In this document: in pieces, positions 1 through 5,976 of the stretch | Numbering within the stretch: position 1 is the stretch's first letter | Layout of the letters: every line of letters begins with the position of its first letter | DNA from: Acidobacteriaceae bacterium | Lineage (GTDB): Bacteria > Acidobacteriota > Terriglobia > Terriglobales > Acidobacteriaceae | DNA: 11,458 nt | Assembly (NCBI GenBank): GCA_003135315.1 | Contig: PLBD01000246.1 | Coordinates: 1-11,458, forward strand | Direction: 5' to 3' | Notes under the pieces: model-generated | Database searches by the model: none | What the model was told of the DNA's origin: nothing | The model's input: the letters and a program-made list of their open reading frames with translations, nothing else | Made by a program: the position numbers and the translations under genes

Positions 1-21
1 TTCGCATTTGGGATTGAACCA

Positions 22-102
22 GCCGCGCAGCGGCGACATTTGTGTTAGCCGCGGGCGTGAGCCCGCGGTGGAGTGGGAGAAACAACTGAGCCGCGGAGCG
101 GC
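22..102. repeat. Cluster of three GC-rich intergenic palindromes
   Basis: Three short hairpins lie in a row. GCCGC-gca-GCGGC is at 22-34, CCGCGGGC-GTGA-GCCCGCGG is at 49-68 (an 8-bp perfect stem with a GNRA-type tetraloop), and GCCGC-gga-GCGGC is at 90-102. The first and third are near copies of each other in the same orientation (AGCCGCGxAGCGGC). From memory such units are scattered between genes in Acidobacteriota genomes; that is not tested here. They may act as REP-like mRNA ends for a gene left of the window. I see no coding region in 1-185. Confidence 0.7.
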
Positions 103-172
103 GGCACCGCTACGACGTTTCAGCCCGACCCGAGTTCACCTTTGCCTAACCTCCGAGCTGGACGAGAGCAGT

Positions 173-178
173 TACAAT
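173..178 (+). promoter_or_regulatory. Candidate -10 box (TACAAT) directly before a GTG start
   Basis: TACAAT lies seven bases before the GTG at 186, so a transcript begun at the usual distance would start at or next to the start codon. No good -35 is seen 16-18 bases upstream and no convincing Shine-Dalgarno is seen. This fits a leaderless mRNA, but the motif is short and could be chance. Confidence 0.35.
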
Positions 179-185
179 TAAGGCA

Positions 186-812
186 GTGGCCAAGCGTCAA
201 CCTGAGTTCGAGTTCGATCTCACCGGCGGACAACTCGCGCTGAATTTCGCCAACACCCTCAGCCGGCGCCACCATCCCGATCGCCGCAAGGAACACCTCG
301 AGAGCTACGCCGACATCGTCGCCTTCGCCAGGCAGTCGGGCATCGTATCGGTCAAACAGGCGAAAGAACTCCGCGACTACACCGAGCGCCATGCCGGAGA
401 AGCCGCTCGCACCTTTCGCAAGGCCATCGCCATGCGGGAGGTGATGTACCGAGTCTTCTCGGCCATCGCGCAAGGCAGGACTGCCAGCGCAGCAGATCTT
501 GATCTCATGAACGCTTTCGCCATCGAGGCGCTGCGGCATCGATGCCTCTCACGAACTGACGGCGGTTACCGGTGGGAATGGCGGGAAGACAGCAAGAAGC
601 CGCTCGACCGCATTCTATGGGAGGCGGCGCAAGCGGCCGCCGATCTGCTGACATCCAAGGAACTGCAGCTTGTGCGGTTCTGTGAAGCTCCGGACTGCGA
701 ATGGCTCTTCCTCGACCACAGCCGCAACCGCAGCCGCCGCTGGTGCGACATGAACAGTTGCGGCAATCGCCAGAAAGCCCGCCGCCACTACCAGCGCACT
801 CACGACGAGTGA
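186..812 (+). CDS. ABATE-domain protein with C-terminal CGNR zinc finger (putative transcriptional regulator)
   Basis: A 208-residue cytosolic protein. The first ~140 residues contain the start typical of ABATE proteins (FDLTGGQLALNFANTL at 10-25), then helical sequence. The C-terminal part carries C166-x4-C171-x15-C187-x4-C192, where the last cysteine begins the CGNR signature (192-195) followed by a basic QKARRHYQR tail. In this family the zinc finger is thought to bind nucleic acid and the N-terminal ABATE part to sense a ligand, so a stress or ligand-responsive regulator is likely; its target is unknown. All four zinc ligands and the CGNR residues are present and the length is normal. The GTG start is chosen because it precedes the conserved start of the ABATE domain and no ATG lies nearby; a -10-like box sits 7 bases upstream. 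It is followed by a hairpin terminator and converges on the ferredoxin gene. Confidence 0.9.
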   Translation: MAKRQPEFEFDLTGGQLALNFANTLSRRHHPDRRKEHLESYADIVAFARQSGIVSVKQAKELRDYTERHAGEAARTFRKAIAMREVMYRVFSAIAQGRTASAADLDLMNAFAIEALRHRCLSRTDGGYRWEWREDSKKPLDRILWEAAQAAADLLTSKELQLVRFCEAPDCEWLFLDHSRNRSRRWCDMNSCGNRQKARRHYQRTHDE

Positions 813-832
813 GCCTCACTCTCCGCGCACGC

Positions 833-865
833 AAAAAGAGCACACCCATACGGTGTGCCCTTTTT
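833..865. terminator. Bidirectional rho-independent terminator
   Basis: AAAAAG at 833-838 and CTTTTT at 860-865 flank the 7-bp stem GCACACC (840-846) / GGTGTGC (852-858) with a 5-base loop. One A/C mismatch (839/859) separates stem from tracts. Read on either strand there is a GC stem followed by five Ts, so it can end the regulator gene from the left and the ferredoxin gene from the right, the two genes being convergent. Confidence 0.85.
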
Positions 866-881
866 GATATCTGGACGCTGC

Positions 882-1142
882 TTAACGGCCGAAATACTTG
901 GCGTTGCGTTCGGTGTATTCCTTCCACTTTTCCGGCAGATCGTCGAGCGCGAAAATCGCTGACACCGGACACACCGGCACGCACGCTCCACAGTCGATGC
1001 ACTCCACTGGATCGATGTAGATCATCTCTTCCGCCGCGAACTTCTCGCTGTCCTTCTTTGGGTGGATGCAGTCCACCGGACAGGCATCGACACACGCCGT
1101 GTCTTTGGTGCCTATGCAAGGTTCCGCGATCACATAAGCCAT
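882..1142 (-). CDS. Seven-iron type ferredoxin ([3Fe-4S][4Fe-4S])
   Basis: An 86-residue cytosolic electron carrier. Cysteines are at 9, 17, 21, 25, 48, 51, 54 and 58. The first group is C9-x7-C17-x3-C21-P, with Thr12 where a classical 2[4Fe-4S] ferredoxin has the second cysteine of its CxxC. The second is C48-x2-C51-x2-C54-x3-C58-P. By analogy with Azotobacter FdI and the Thermus ferredoxin, C9, C17 and C58 should hold a [3Fe-4S] cluster and C21, C48, C51 and C54 a [4Fe-4S] cluster; C25 would be free. The acidic and aromatic tail (about 66-86) resembles that of the Thermus protein. AGGAGA at 1152-1157 lies 9 bases before the ATG and supports this start. It shares strand with the aconitase-family gene upstream, but a 256-bp gap with a large palindrome suggests its own promoter. 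Redox partners are not evident from the window. Confidence 0.95.
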   Translation of the reverse strand: MAYVIAEPCIGTKDTACVDACPVDCIHPKKDSEKFAAEEMIYIDPVECIDCGACVPVCPVSAIFALDDLPEKWKEYTERNAKYFGR

Positions 1143-1277
1143 AGAACAATGTCTCCTGAAGTCTCTCTCTGTTGGAGAATGTAACTCGAAGTCGTGATAT
1201 CGATAGTATCAAAAACCCCGCTTTATGGCATGGACTCTACGCAGGATGAGTGCGAGAGAAATGAGGCCACGTTTGCC

Positions 1278-1377
1278 GGGTGCCCCGTTCTAGCCTTCTT
1301 TTGGCTAGGGCGGGCCAAGGGAGCCAATCACCTGAACTGCCCCGCCCCAGCCAACAGAGGGCTGGAACGGGGCACCC
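1278..1377. repeat. Large branched palindrome between aconitase and ferredoxin genes
   Basis: GGGTGCCCCGTTCTAGCC (1278-1295) pairs with GGCTGGAACGGGGCACCC (1360-1377) with a single T/G wobble over 18 positions. Inside are two alternative smaller hairpins, TAGCC/GGCTA (1291-1295 with 1303-1307) and CCAGCC/GGCTGG (1347-1352 with 1360-1365), plus a GGGCGGG/CCCGCCC pairing (1308-1314 with 1341-1347). It could fold as one long stem or as a cruciform with side arms. It starts 22 bases beyond the stop codon of the aconitase-family gene, so it may stabilise or end that mRNA. It looks like a dispersed genomic repeat rather than a gene; the rest of 1143-1398 holds the ferredoxin leader and nothing else I can name. 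Confidence 0.75.
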
Positions 1378-1398
1378 ATAGTAGAAGAAAACACCAAC

Positions 1399-3435
1399 TC
1401 AGGCGACGCTCGCCGGTTCGCGTTCGTTCGCCGGCTCATATTCCACGATGAAGCCCGCGATAGCGCTGGCCGCCACCGTCAGCGGGCTGCCCAGGTACAT
1501 CTGGCCCGGTCCGCTGCGGCCGGGGAAGTTTCGATTCTGGGCGCTGATCACCACCTGGTCCGGACGCGTGGAAACCCCCGGTCCAGCGTTGATACAGGCG
1601 CCGCAACTCGGCTCGATCACCTGTGCGCCCGCCCGCTGGAATATGTCCAGATAGCCCTTGCGCACACAATACTCGCGCGTCTCCTGCGATCCGAACTGGA
1701 GATAGAACTTGCAACTCTCCGCCACTTTCCGCCCTTGTTTCAGAGCATCGCTTAGCACCAGCGCGTACATGTCCATGTCTTCGTTCTTGCCTGCGGTGCA
1801 GGTGCCGCCATAGGCAATCTCCACCGGCACCGGAGTGCTCAACTCGCGGATGAACTTTCCATTGCCAGGATCGCCCGGCGTTGCCACCATGGGATAAATC
1901 TCCGCCGCATCCAGTTCGATCACGTGCGCGTAGTGCGCATCGGGATCGCTGTACAATCCCTCCACCAGCGTCTGCGCCTCGTTCTCGCTCATGCCGCGCC
2001 GCTCCATCAGGAACTCCACAACCTTCTGGTCGGGTGCGACGATGCCGGTGAAGCCGCCGATCTCGGCTGCCATGTTGGTCATGGTGGCGCGCTCGTCGAC
2101 GCCCAGCGCCTCGATGGCCTCGCCGGAGTACTCGATCACTTTCGCCAGCGCCTTGCCGGAGCGAATGTATTCCATCGACAGCAGCTTGAGGATGAAGTCC
2201 TTCGCGGTGACATTCTCGCGCCTCTTCCCGCGAACGATGACCTTAACCGATTCAGGAACTCTTACCCGTATGTCTTTGGTAAACCAGGAGTTAAATACGT
2301 CAGTGGTGCCGATTCCGAAGGCCACGCAGCCCATCGCTCCTACGTGCGGCGTATGCGAATCGCTGCCCACATTGAGCTGGCCGGGCAGGGCATAGCTCTC
2401 GGTGACGATCGAATGGCAGATGCCTTCCGAGCCCTTGCGGTCTTTCAGTTCGCCATGCAGCTTGATGCCGCGCGACTTCGCGAACTCCTCCTGCTTCAGC
2501 TTCAACTGGCCTGCCAGATCGAGCAACCCCATCTTGCGCTTTTCTTCCGACAGCACTTCGTCCAGGAACGTCAGGTGGTCGCGGAAGAACATGATGGTCC
2601 CAGCGTCGGTCACGGGAGCGTCTTTACCCAGGAAGTGCTCGAAGAAAATCGCCGCCATCGGAGTCACGTACTCGTGGCTGAAGCGCAGATCGGTGCGCGC
2701 AAATCCGGTGTCGCCCGGCTTCACCGCTTCAACCCCGACCTGGTTGGTGCCGTGCAGCATGTGGCGCGCGAAAATCTTCTCCGCGATGGTCATGGGTCGT
2801 GGCTTGGTCGTGATCGGCGGCAGAAATACCTTGCCCTGCAGGCGCGCCACGTTGAACGGAAACAGGCCACCGTACTCGATCACCTGCCGCGTGATTTCAT
2901 CTTCGCCTGTAGTGAAATCGACTAGAGGGATCTCTTCGCCGCGGCGAATCTGGTCGATCAGTCCGAAGTCCGTGGACGTCAGCACTCCGAGGTTCTGGCA
3001 ATTCTGTTTGTAGATGCGCTCGATGTTCTCGGCGATCACCAGCTTGATACCGGCTGACATCTCGGCGTACGGCGACTGCTCGCGGCTGGAGCCCTTGCCG
3101 CGGCGCTTGCCGCTGACCGCGCACACGAACCCGCCGCGCTTCACATCGCCGCGCTTAATCGGCGTCTCGCTGCCGCACTTCAGGCCGGTGTAAGGGAATT
3201 CGCCCAGCGTCTCGTCGAAGAAGAAGCAGATGTGCGCCGGCGTGATCTCGTCGGTGGAGATGTCGTCGCGCAGTTTAGGATTGCGCTCGGGATGCTGGGT
3301 GTCCCAGGGCAGGTCTTCCCCTGCAAGCTGCCGCTTGATCAGCTCGGGATCTTCGGTAAGAAAAAGGATTCGCCCCTGCAGACGGACCATGGCAGGGCGT
3401 TTTTCAACAGTGCGGTCCAACAACGAATTGTTCAC
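1399..3435 (-). CDS. Aconitase-family hydro-lyase, swivel domain first
   Basis: A 678-residue iron-sulfur hydro-lyase, most likely an aconitate hydratase of the TCA cycle (citrate to isocitrate). Residues ~20-210 form the swivel domain, with DISTDEITP (58-66) and the substrate-phosphate loop-like GSSREQ (115-120) followed by GIKLVIAENIERIY. Residues ~215-660 form the catalytic domains: GSDSHTPHVGAMG (357-369), cluster ligands C546 (GGTCTAGKNEDM), C611 and C614 (SCGACINAGPG), then NRNFPGR (635-641). All three cluster cysteines are present. The order swivel then catalytic is that of AcnB without its HEAT-like N-terminal domain, and is the reverse of AcnA. Homoaconitase, methylisocitrate or isopropylmalate dehydratase activity cannot be excluded from sequence alone. 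The start is uncertain: GTG at 3435 lies six bases after a TAAAAT box, while an in-frame ATG at 3390 also precedes the conserved region. Neither has a Shine-Dalgarno. Confidence 0.88.
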   Translation of the reverse strand: MNNSLLDRTVEKRPAMVRLQGRILFLTEDPELIKRQLAGEDLPWDTQHPERNPKLRDDISTDEITPAHICFFFDETLGEFPYTGLKCGSETPIKRGDVKRGGFVCAVSGKRRGKGSSREQSPYAEMSAGIKLVIAENIERIYKQNCQNLGVLTSTDFGLIDQIRRGEEIPLVDFTTGEDEITRQVIEYGGLFPFNVARLQGKVFLPPITTKPRPMTIAEKIFARHMLHGTNQVGVEAVKPGDTGFARTDLRFSHEYVTPMAAIFFEHFLGKDAPVTDAGTIMFFRDHLTFLDEVLSEEKRKMGLLDLAGQLKLKQEEFAKSRGIKLHGELKDRKGSEGICHSIVTESYALPGQLNVGSDSHTPHVGAMGCVAFGIGTTDVFNSWFTKDIRVRVPESVKVIVRGKRRENVTAKDFILKLLSMEYIRSGKALAKVIEYSGEAIEALGVDERATMTNMAAEIGGFTGIVAPDQKVVEFLMERRGMSENEAQTLVEGLYSDPDAHYAHVIELDAAEIYPMVATPGDPGNGKFIRELSTPVPVEIAYGGTCTAGKNEDMDMYALVLSDALKQGRKVAESCKFYLQFGSQETREYCVRKGYLDIFQRAGAQVIEPSCGACINAGPGVSTRPDQVVISAQNRNFPGRSGPGQMYLGSPLTVAASAIAGFIVEYEPANEREPASVA

Positions 3436-3441
3436 CCAACA

Positions 3442-3470
3442 ATTTTACCGCAGTCACAAGGGCCTGTGAC
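3442..3470 (-). promoter_or_regulatory. Candidate promoter of the aconitase-family gene with an overlapping palindrome
   Basis: On the minus strand a -35-like GTCACA (3465-3470, 4 of 6 matches to TTGACA) and a -10-like TAAAAT (3442-3447) are 17 bases apart, and the GTG start lies 6 bases after the -10. The inverted repeat GTCACA/TGTGAC (3453-3458 and 3465-3470) covers the -35 and part of the spacer. A regulator bound there would block or modulate the promoter. The arms are only six bases, so the operator reading is tentative. Confidence 0.4.
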
Positions 3471-3546
3471 GAGGCCGAACGAGCGTTCGAGGTTGGTATT
3501 TCCGGACCCATGCCAGAGGCACAGGTTGAAGCCTAAGACAGGCGAA

Positions 3547-3579
3547 AGCATCAGATGCTGAAGCGCCGCGACGGATAAT
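3547..3579 (+). promoter_or_regulatory. Candidate promoter of the NmrA-like gene with a perfect short palindrome
   Basis: AGCATC-A-GATGCT (3547-3559) is a perfect 13-bp palindrome. A -10-like GATAAT is at 3574-3579, and the hexamer 17 bases before it (3551-3556) falls inside the palindrome; that hexamer is a poor -35. An operator over a weak promoter is possible. The rest of 3436-3626 holds only this and the opposing aconitase promoter. Confidence 0.3.
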
Positions 3580-3626
3580 AACGACGCTTCTGGAGGTCAT
3601 CGACGGCGCTCAGGAGGGAGATAACA

Positions 3627-4490
3627 ATGTTTACAGTTACAGGGATCACGGGGCAGGTGGGGAGCGCGGTGGCGCAGACACTGCTTGCGGCTGGAAAGAG
3701 TGTGCGAGGCATCGTTCGCGACCCGCAGAACGCCAGCGGTTGGCCGGCGAGAGGCTGCGAACTTTTCGTTGCGGATTTGCACGATGCCAACGCGTTGGGA
3801 GAGGCTTTCGCGGCGACCGAAGGGGTCTTCGTGATGCTGCCGCCGATCTTCGATCCGTCGCCGGGCTTTCAGGAATGCCGACAGTTAGTTGGCGCTTTGC
3901 GAAAAGCGCTGGAGGCTGCCCAACCCCCCAGGATTGTCTGCCTGTCCAGCATCGGCGCGCAGGCGACCCAGACAAGTCTTCTGGCCCAGCTGCAGATTCT
4001 CGAGCAGGAGCTGGGCGCGTTGCCGGTGATCGCATTCCTTCGACCCGCCTGGTTCATGGAAAACTTCGCGTGGGACGTGGCTCCGGCGCGCGAAACAGGC
4101 TCTCTCCACAGCTTTCTGCAACCCTTGGACAAATCGTTTCCCATGATCGCCACCAGAGACGTGGGACGAACCGCGGCGGAATTACTGCTCGAGTCCTGGC
4201 AGGGACAGCGAATCGTCGAACTCGAAGGGCCCGAGCGAATCACGCCGCTACAAGTTGCGACGACTATGGGGCACTCGCTGGAGCGCGAGGTGCGCGCGGA
4301 AGCGGTTCCTGAGGAAAGCTGGGAGGCAATCTTCCGAGGCCAGGGGATGAAGAACCCGATTCCTCGTATGCAAATGCTGGAAGGCCTCAACCAGGGCTGG
4401 ATCGACTTCGAGGGTGGCAAAGCTGAGCCGAGGAAAGGCAAGATTCACCTGGAAGAAGTCCTGCGGTCGTTGGCATCGAAGAAGAATTAA
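3627..4490 (+). CDS. NmrA-like NAD(P)-binding Rossmann protein (atypical SDR)
   Basis: A 287-residue cytosolic protein. The N-terminal nucleotide-binding motif TGITGQVG (5-12) is the GxxGxxG of the NmrA/TMR atypical short-chain dehydrogenases. It is followed by VRD at 30-32, whose arginine is placed to contact the 2'-phosphate of NADPH, then acidic VADLHD (48-53). Later family features are LSSIG (106-110), LRPAWFMENF (138-147) and the DVGRTAAELLL helix (178-188). The canonical SDR YxxxK pair is not apparent, as in NmrA-like redox sensors and quinone reductases of the QOR2 type. A catalytic quinone or NAD(P)H oxidoreductase and a redox-sensing role are both possible. AGGAGGG (3612-3618), 8 bases before the ATG, is a strong ribosome binding site. 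It is divergent from the aconitase-family gene and its stop is 14 bases from that of the convergent suhB. Confidence 0.88.
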   Translation: MFTVTGITGQVGSAVAQTLLAAGKSVRGIVRDPQNASGWPARGCELFVADLHDANALGEAFAATEGVFVMLPPIFDPSPGFQECRQLVGALRKALEAAQPPRIVCLSSIGAQATQTSLLAQLQILEQELGALPVIAFLRPAWFMENFAWDVAPARETGSLHSFLQPLDKSFPMIATRDVGRTAAELLLESWQGQRIVELEGPERITPLQVATTMGHSLEREVRAEAVPEESWEAIFRGQGMKNPIPRMQMLEGLNQGWIDFEGGKAEPRKGKIHLEEVLRSLASKKN

Positions 4491-4504
4491 TCCGGGCGCT
4501 GCGT

Positions 4505-5338
4505 TTAGATTCGAGTCTTCGCGTATTCCGCGACCGACGGCAGCTCTTCCAGTCCGCGCCCGGCGAAGATCTCTTCGAAGTTCGTGATCAGCTCCTGATG
4601 GATGAGGCTGTTGCTGGCGAGCACCTCGCGGCTGTCGAGACGGAACGCCGAGCCATCGAAGCGCGTTACCCTGCCGCCGGCCTCCTGCACCAGCAGGACG
4701 CCTGCCGCTGTGTCCCACGGATTCAGGATGAACTCCCAGAAGCCGTCGTAGCGTCCGCAGGCGACATTGGCCAGGTCGAGGGCAGCCGAGCCCGCACGCC
4801 GCAGTCCGTGCGAGCGCAGCGTGATCTGGTGATAGAAGTGAATGTTGGGGTTCTTGTGCCGCTTGTGGCTGGGGAAGCCCGTTCCCAGGATCGATTCCGC
4901 CAGCGATTTTGTTTGGGAAACGTGAATCGGTCGCCCGTTCAGCGTTGCGCCCAGCCCGCGCTCCGCGGCAAACATCTCATCGCGGGTGGGATCATACAGC
5001 ACGCCCACTTCCAGCTGTCCGTCCTGCCTCGCCAGCGCCATCGAGATGCAAAACACCGGATAGCCGTGGGCAAAATTTGTTGTCCCATCCAGCGGATCGA
5101 CATACCAGCGATACTCCGCATCCATCTCGCTGCGCGTGCCTTCCTCGGCCACGATGCCGTGTTCCGGCCAGTGCGCGCGCAGGCGCTCCACAATCAGCTT
5201 CTCCGAAGCCCGGTCCGCCTCGGTTACCAGATCGACTTCACCTTTGTACTCGATGGTCACGCGGCGGACGAAGTAGCCCATCAGAAGCTTGCCTGCCTCG
5301 CGGGCAATCGCTTCCAGGTCTGGCACGTAGGAACTCAT
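4505..5338 (-). CDS. suhB: Inositol-1-monophosphatase family protein (SuhB-like)
   Basis: A 277-residue Mg-dependent phosphatase of the Li-sensitive IMPase/FBPase fold. Motifs in order are TEADRASE (39-46), GIVAEEG (61-67) with a metal-binding glutamate, DPLDGTTNF (81-89) with the two metal aspartates D81 and D84, RRAGSAALDLANVACGRYDG (180-199), and WDTAAGVLLVQEAGG (208-222) with metal ligand D209. All catalytic residues are present and the length is normal for SuhB. It should hydrolyse inositol-1-phosphate or related sugar phosphates. In E. coli SuhB also binds NusA and serves in rRNA antitermination, but that role cannot be read from this sequence. The ATG overlaps the stop codon of the Hfq-like gene upstream (ATGA), so translation is probably coupled. 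No terminator is visible in the 14 bases to the convergent NmrA-like gene. Confidence 0.93.
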   Translation of the reverse strand: MSSYVPDLEAIAREAGKLLMGYFVRRVTIEYKGEVDLVTEADRASEKLIVERLRAHWPEHGIVAEEGTRSEMDAEYRWYVDPLDGTTNFAHGYPVFCISMALARQDGQLEVGVLYDPTRDEMFAAERGLGATLNGRPIHVSQTKSLAESILGTGFPSHKRHKNPNIHFYHQITLRSHGLRRAGSAALDLANVACGRYDGFWEFILNPWDTAAGVLLVQEAGGRVTRFDGSAFRLDSREVLASNSLIHQELITNFEEIFAGRGLEELPSVAEYAKTRI

Positions 5339-5649
5339 TGATCGGAGTTCGCCGAATTGCCATTGGGCGGCACGCCCTCGGAGCGCGGCTTGCGTGCGGC
5401 TTCTTCTGCGATATAGGCGATCTCGTGCTTGAAGATGAACAGGTTCGGCGCTCCTTCGCGCGTCAGCCGCACCATGCGCCGGTCGTAATACTCGATCCAG
5501 CCGCGTACCACTTCTCCGCCCATCAGCTTGATGCGCACGGGACGTTGCTTTTCACCCAGCATCTTCAGATAGGCCGCTTCCTGGTGAGTGTCGTCAGGAG
5601 GAGGAGTTCTGCCCTGGGGACTGCCGTTGCTGCCGCCGCGAAAGGCCAT
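5335..5649 (-). CDS. hfq: Hfq-like Sm-fold RNA-binding protein, diverged
   Basis: A 104-residue protein with a disordered, Gly/Pro-rich N-terminus (1-22) and a polar C-terminal tail (84-104) around an Sm core of about 60 residues. Core: HQEAAYLKMLGEKQ (22-35) as the N-terminal helix, then VRIKLMGGEVVRGWIEYYD (38-56) as Sm1, then FIFKHEIAYI (71-80) as Sm2. The K74-H75 pair matches the conserved Lys-His of the Hfq Sm2 motif (YKHAIS in E. coli), and D56 matches Asp40. The proximal-face residues Gln41 and Phe42 of E. coli Hfq are Arg57 and Arg58 here, and distal-face Tyr25 and Lys31 are Lys41 and Val47. RNA preference is therefore probably altered. A role in post-transcriptional control is inferred from the fold. 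No Shine-Dalgarno precedes the ATG; a TAGAAT box lies six bases upstream. It is first in an operon with suhB and overlaps it by four bases. Confidence 0.8.
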   Translation of the reverse strand: MAFRGGSNGSPQGRTPPPDDTHQEAAYLKMLGEKQRPVRIKLMGGEVVRGWIEYYDRRMVRLTREGAPNLFIFKHEIAYIAEEAARKPRSEGVPPNGNSANSDQ

Positions 5650-5655
5650 GCGTCA

Positions 5656-5661
5656 ATTCTA
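5656..5661 (-). promoter_or_regulatory. Candidate -10 box (TAGAAT) of the hfq-like/suhB operon
   Basis: On the minus strand TAGAAT is followed by six bases and then the ATG of the Hfq-like gene, which would give a leaderless transcript. The -35 region is weak. It is proposed because the same geometry appears before two other genes in the window. Confidence 0.35.
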
Positions 5662-5750
5662 CATGCGATCCGCGCTGCGCGTGTACCGGAATCGCAGTCA
5701 GCGCAAAACACGAAATGGTGGTGAAGTGTGCCGCTGGCAGTTCGCCGCCA

Positions 5751-5844
5751 TCGCTACAATTCTTAACAATATTTCCTGATTTCAAACTGAATGAGTGAGG
5801 ATCCATCTGCATCAAACATGTAGTGTGCTTCGTCTCGCTATAAT
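5751..5844 (+). promoter_or_regulatory. Two nearly identical -10-like boxes in the 5650-5976 leader
   Basis: TCGCTACAAT (5751-5760) and TCGCTATAAT (5835-5844) differ by one base and are 84 bases apart, both pointing toward the propeller-protein gene. The second holds a perfect TATAAT. No clear TTGACA-like element lies 16-18 bases before either. They may be tandem promoters. The rest of this 327-base interval is AT-richer than its surroundings and holds no other recognisable element apart from a possible short ORF. Confidence 0.45.
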
Positions 5845-5860
5845 GGAGGATGAAGCTTTG

Positions 5861-5968
5861 ATGGATGAGCGCGATTCCTCTGTCCTCGAACGCAGTCCCT
5901 CTTTTGGGTATGCGTCACTTTTCAGTGGCGTCCGTGTTATGACCGTAAGCGTTGATCGCATCGCCTGA
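5861..5968 (+). CDS. Possible 35-codon leader ORF before the propeller-protein gene
   Basis: An ATG at 5861 opens a 35-codon frame ending in TGA at 5966-5968, eight bases before the ATG of the propeller-protein gene, which itself lacks a visible Shine-Dalgarno. GGAGGA at 5845-5850 lies ten bases upstream and could serve it. The peptide (MDERDSSVLERSP...) resembles nothing I recognise. If transcription began from the TATAAT at 5839 the GGAGGA would fall outside the mRNA, which argues against it unless an upstream promoter is used. It may be chance. Confidence 0.25.
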   Translation: MDERDSSVLERSPSFGYASLFSGVRVMTVSVDRIA

Positions 5969-5976
5969 CCCGACTC

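Noticed and set aside
22..102. Repeated hairpins read as a CRISPR array
   Set aside because: Units differ, are spaced irregularly and lack spacers of uniform length; no cas genes are present.
505..1212. 235-codon minus-strand open frame
   Set aside because: It runs antisense through the zinc-finger gene, across the terminator and out of frame through the ferredoxin gene; the product is Arg/Cys-rich low-complexity sequence typical of a GC-rich shadow frame.
1278..1377. Large inverted repeat read as a transposon end or riboswitch
   Set aside because: No transposase, no target duplication and no match to a known riboswitch core; kept only as a structured repeat.
1924..2925. 333-codon plus-strand open frame inside the aconitase-family gene
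   Set aside because: Antisense to well-conserved catalytic motifs, with His/Gln/Arg-rich composition and no recognisable domain.
3453..3470. GTCACA/TGTGAC palindrome read as a CRP/FNR site
   Set aside because: CRP sites have TGTGA first and TCACA second; here the arms are in the opposite order, so the family assignment does not hold.
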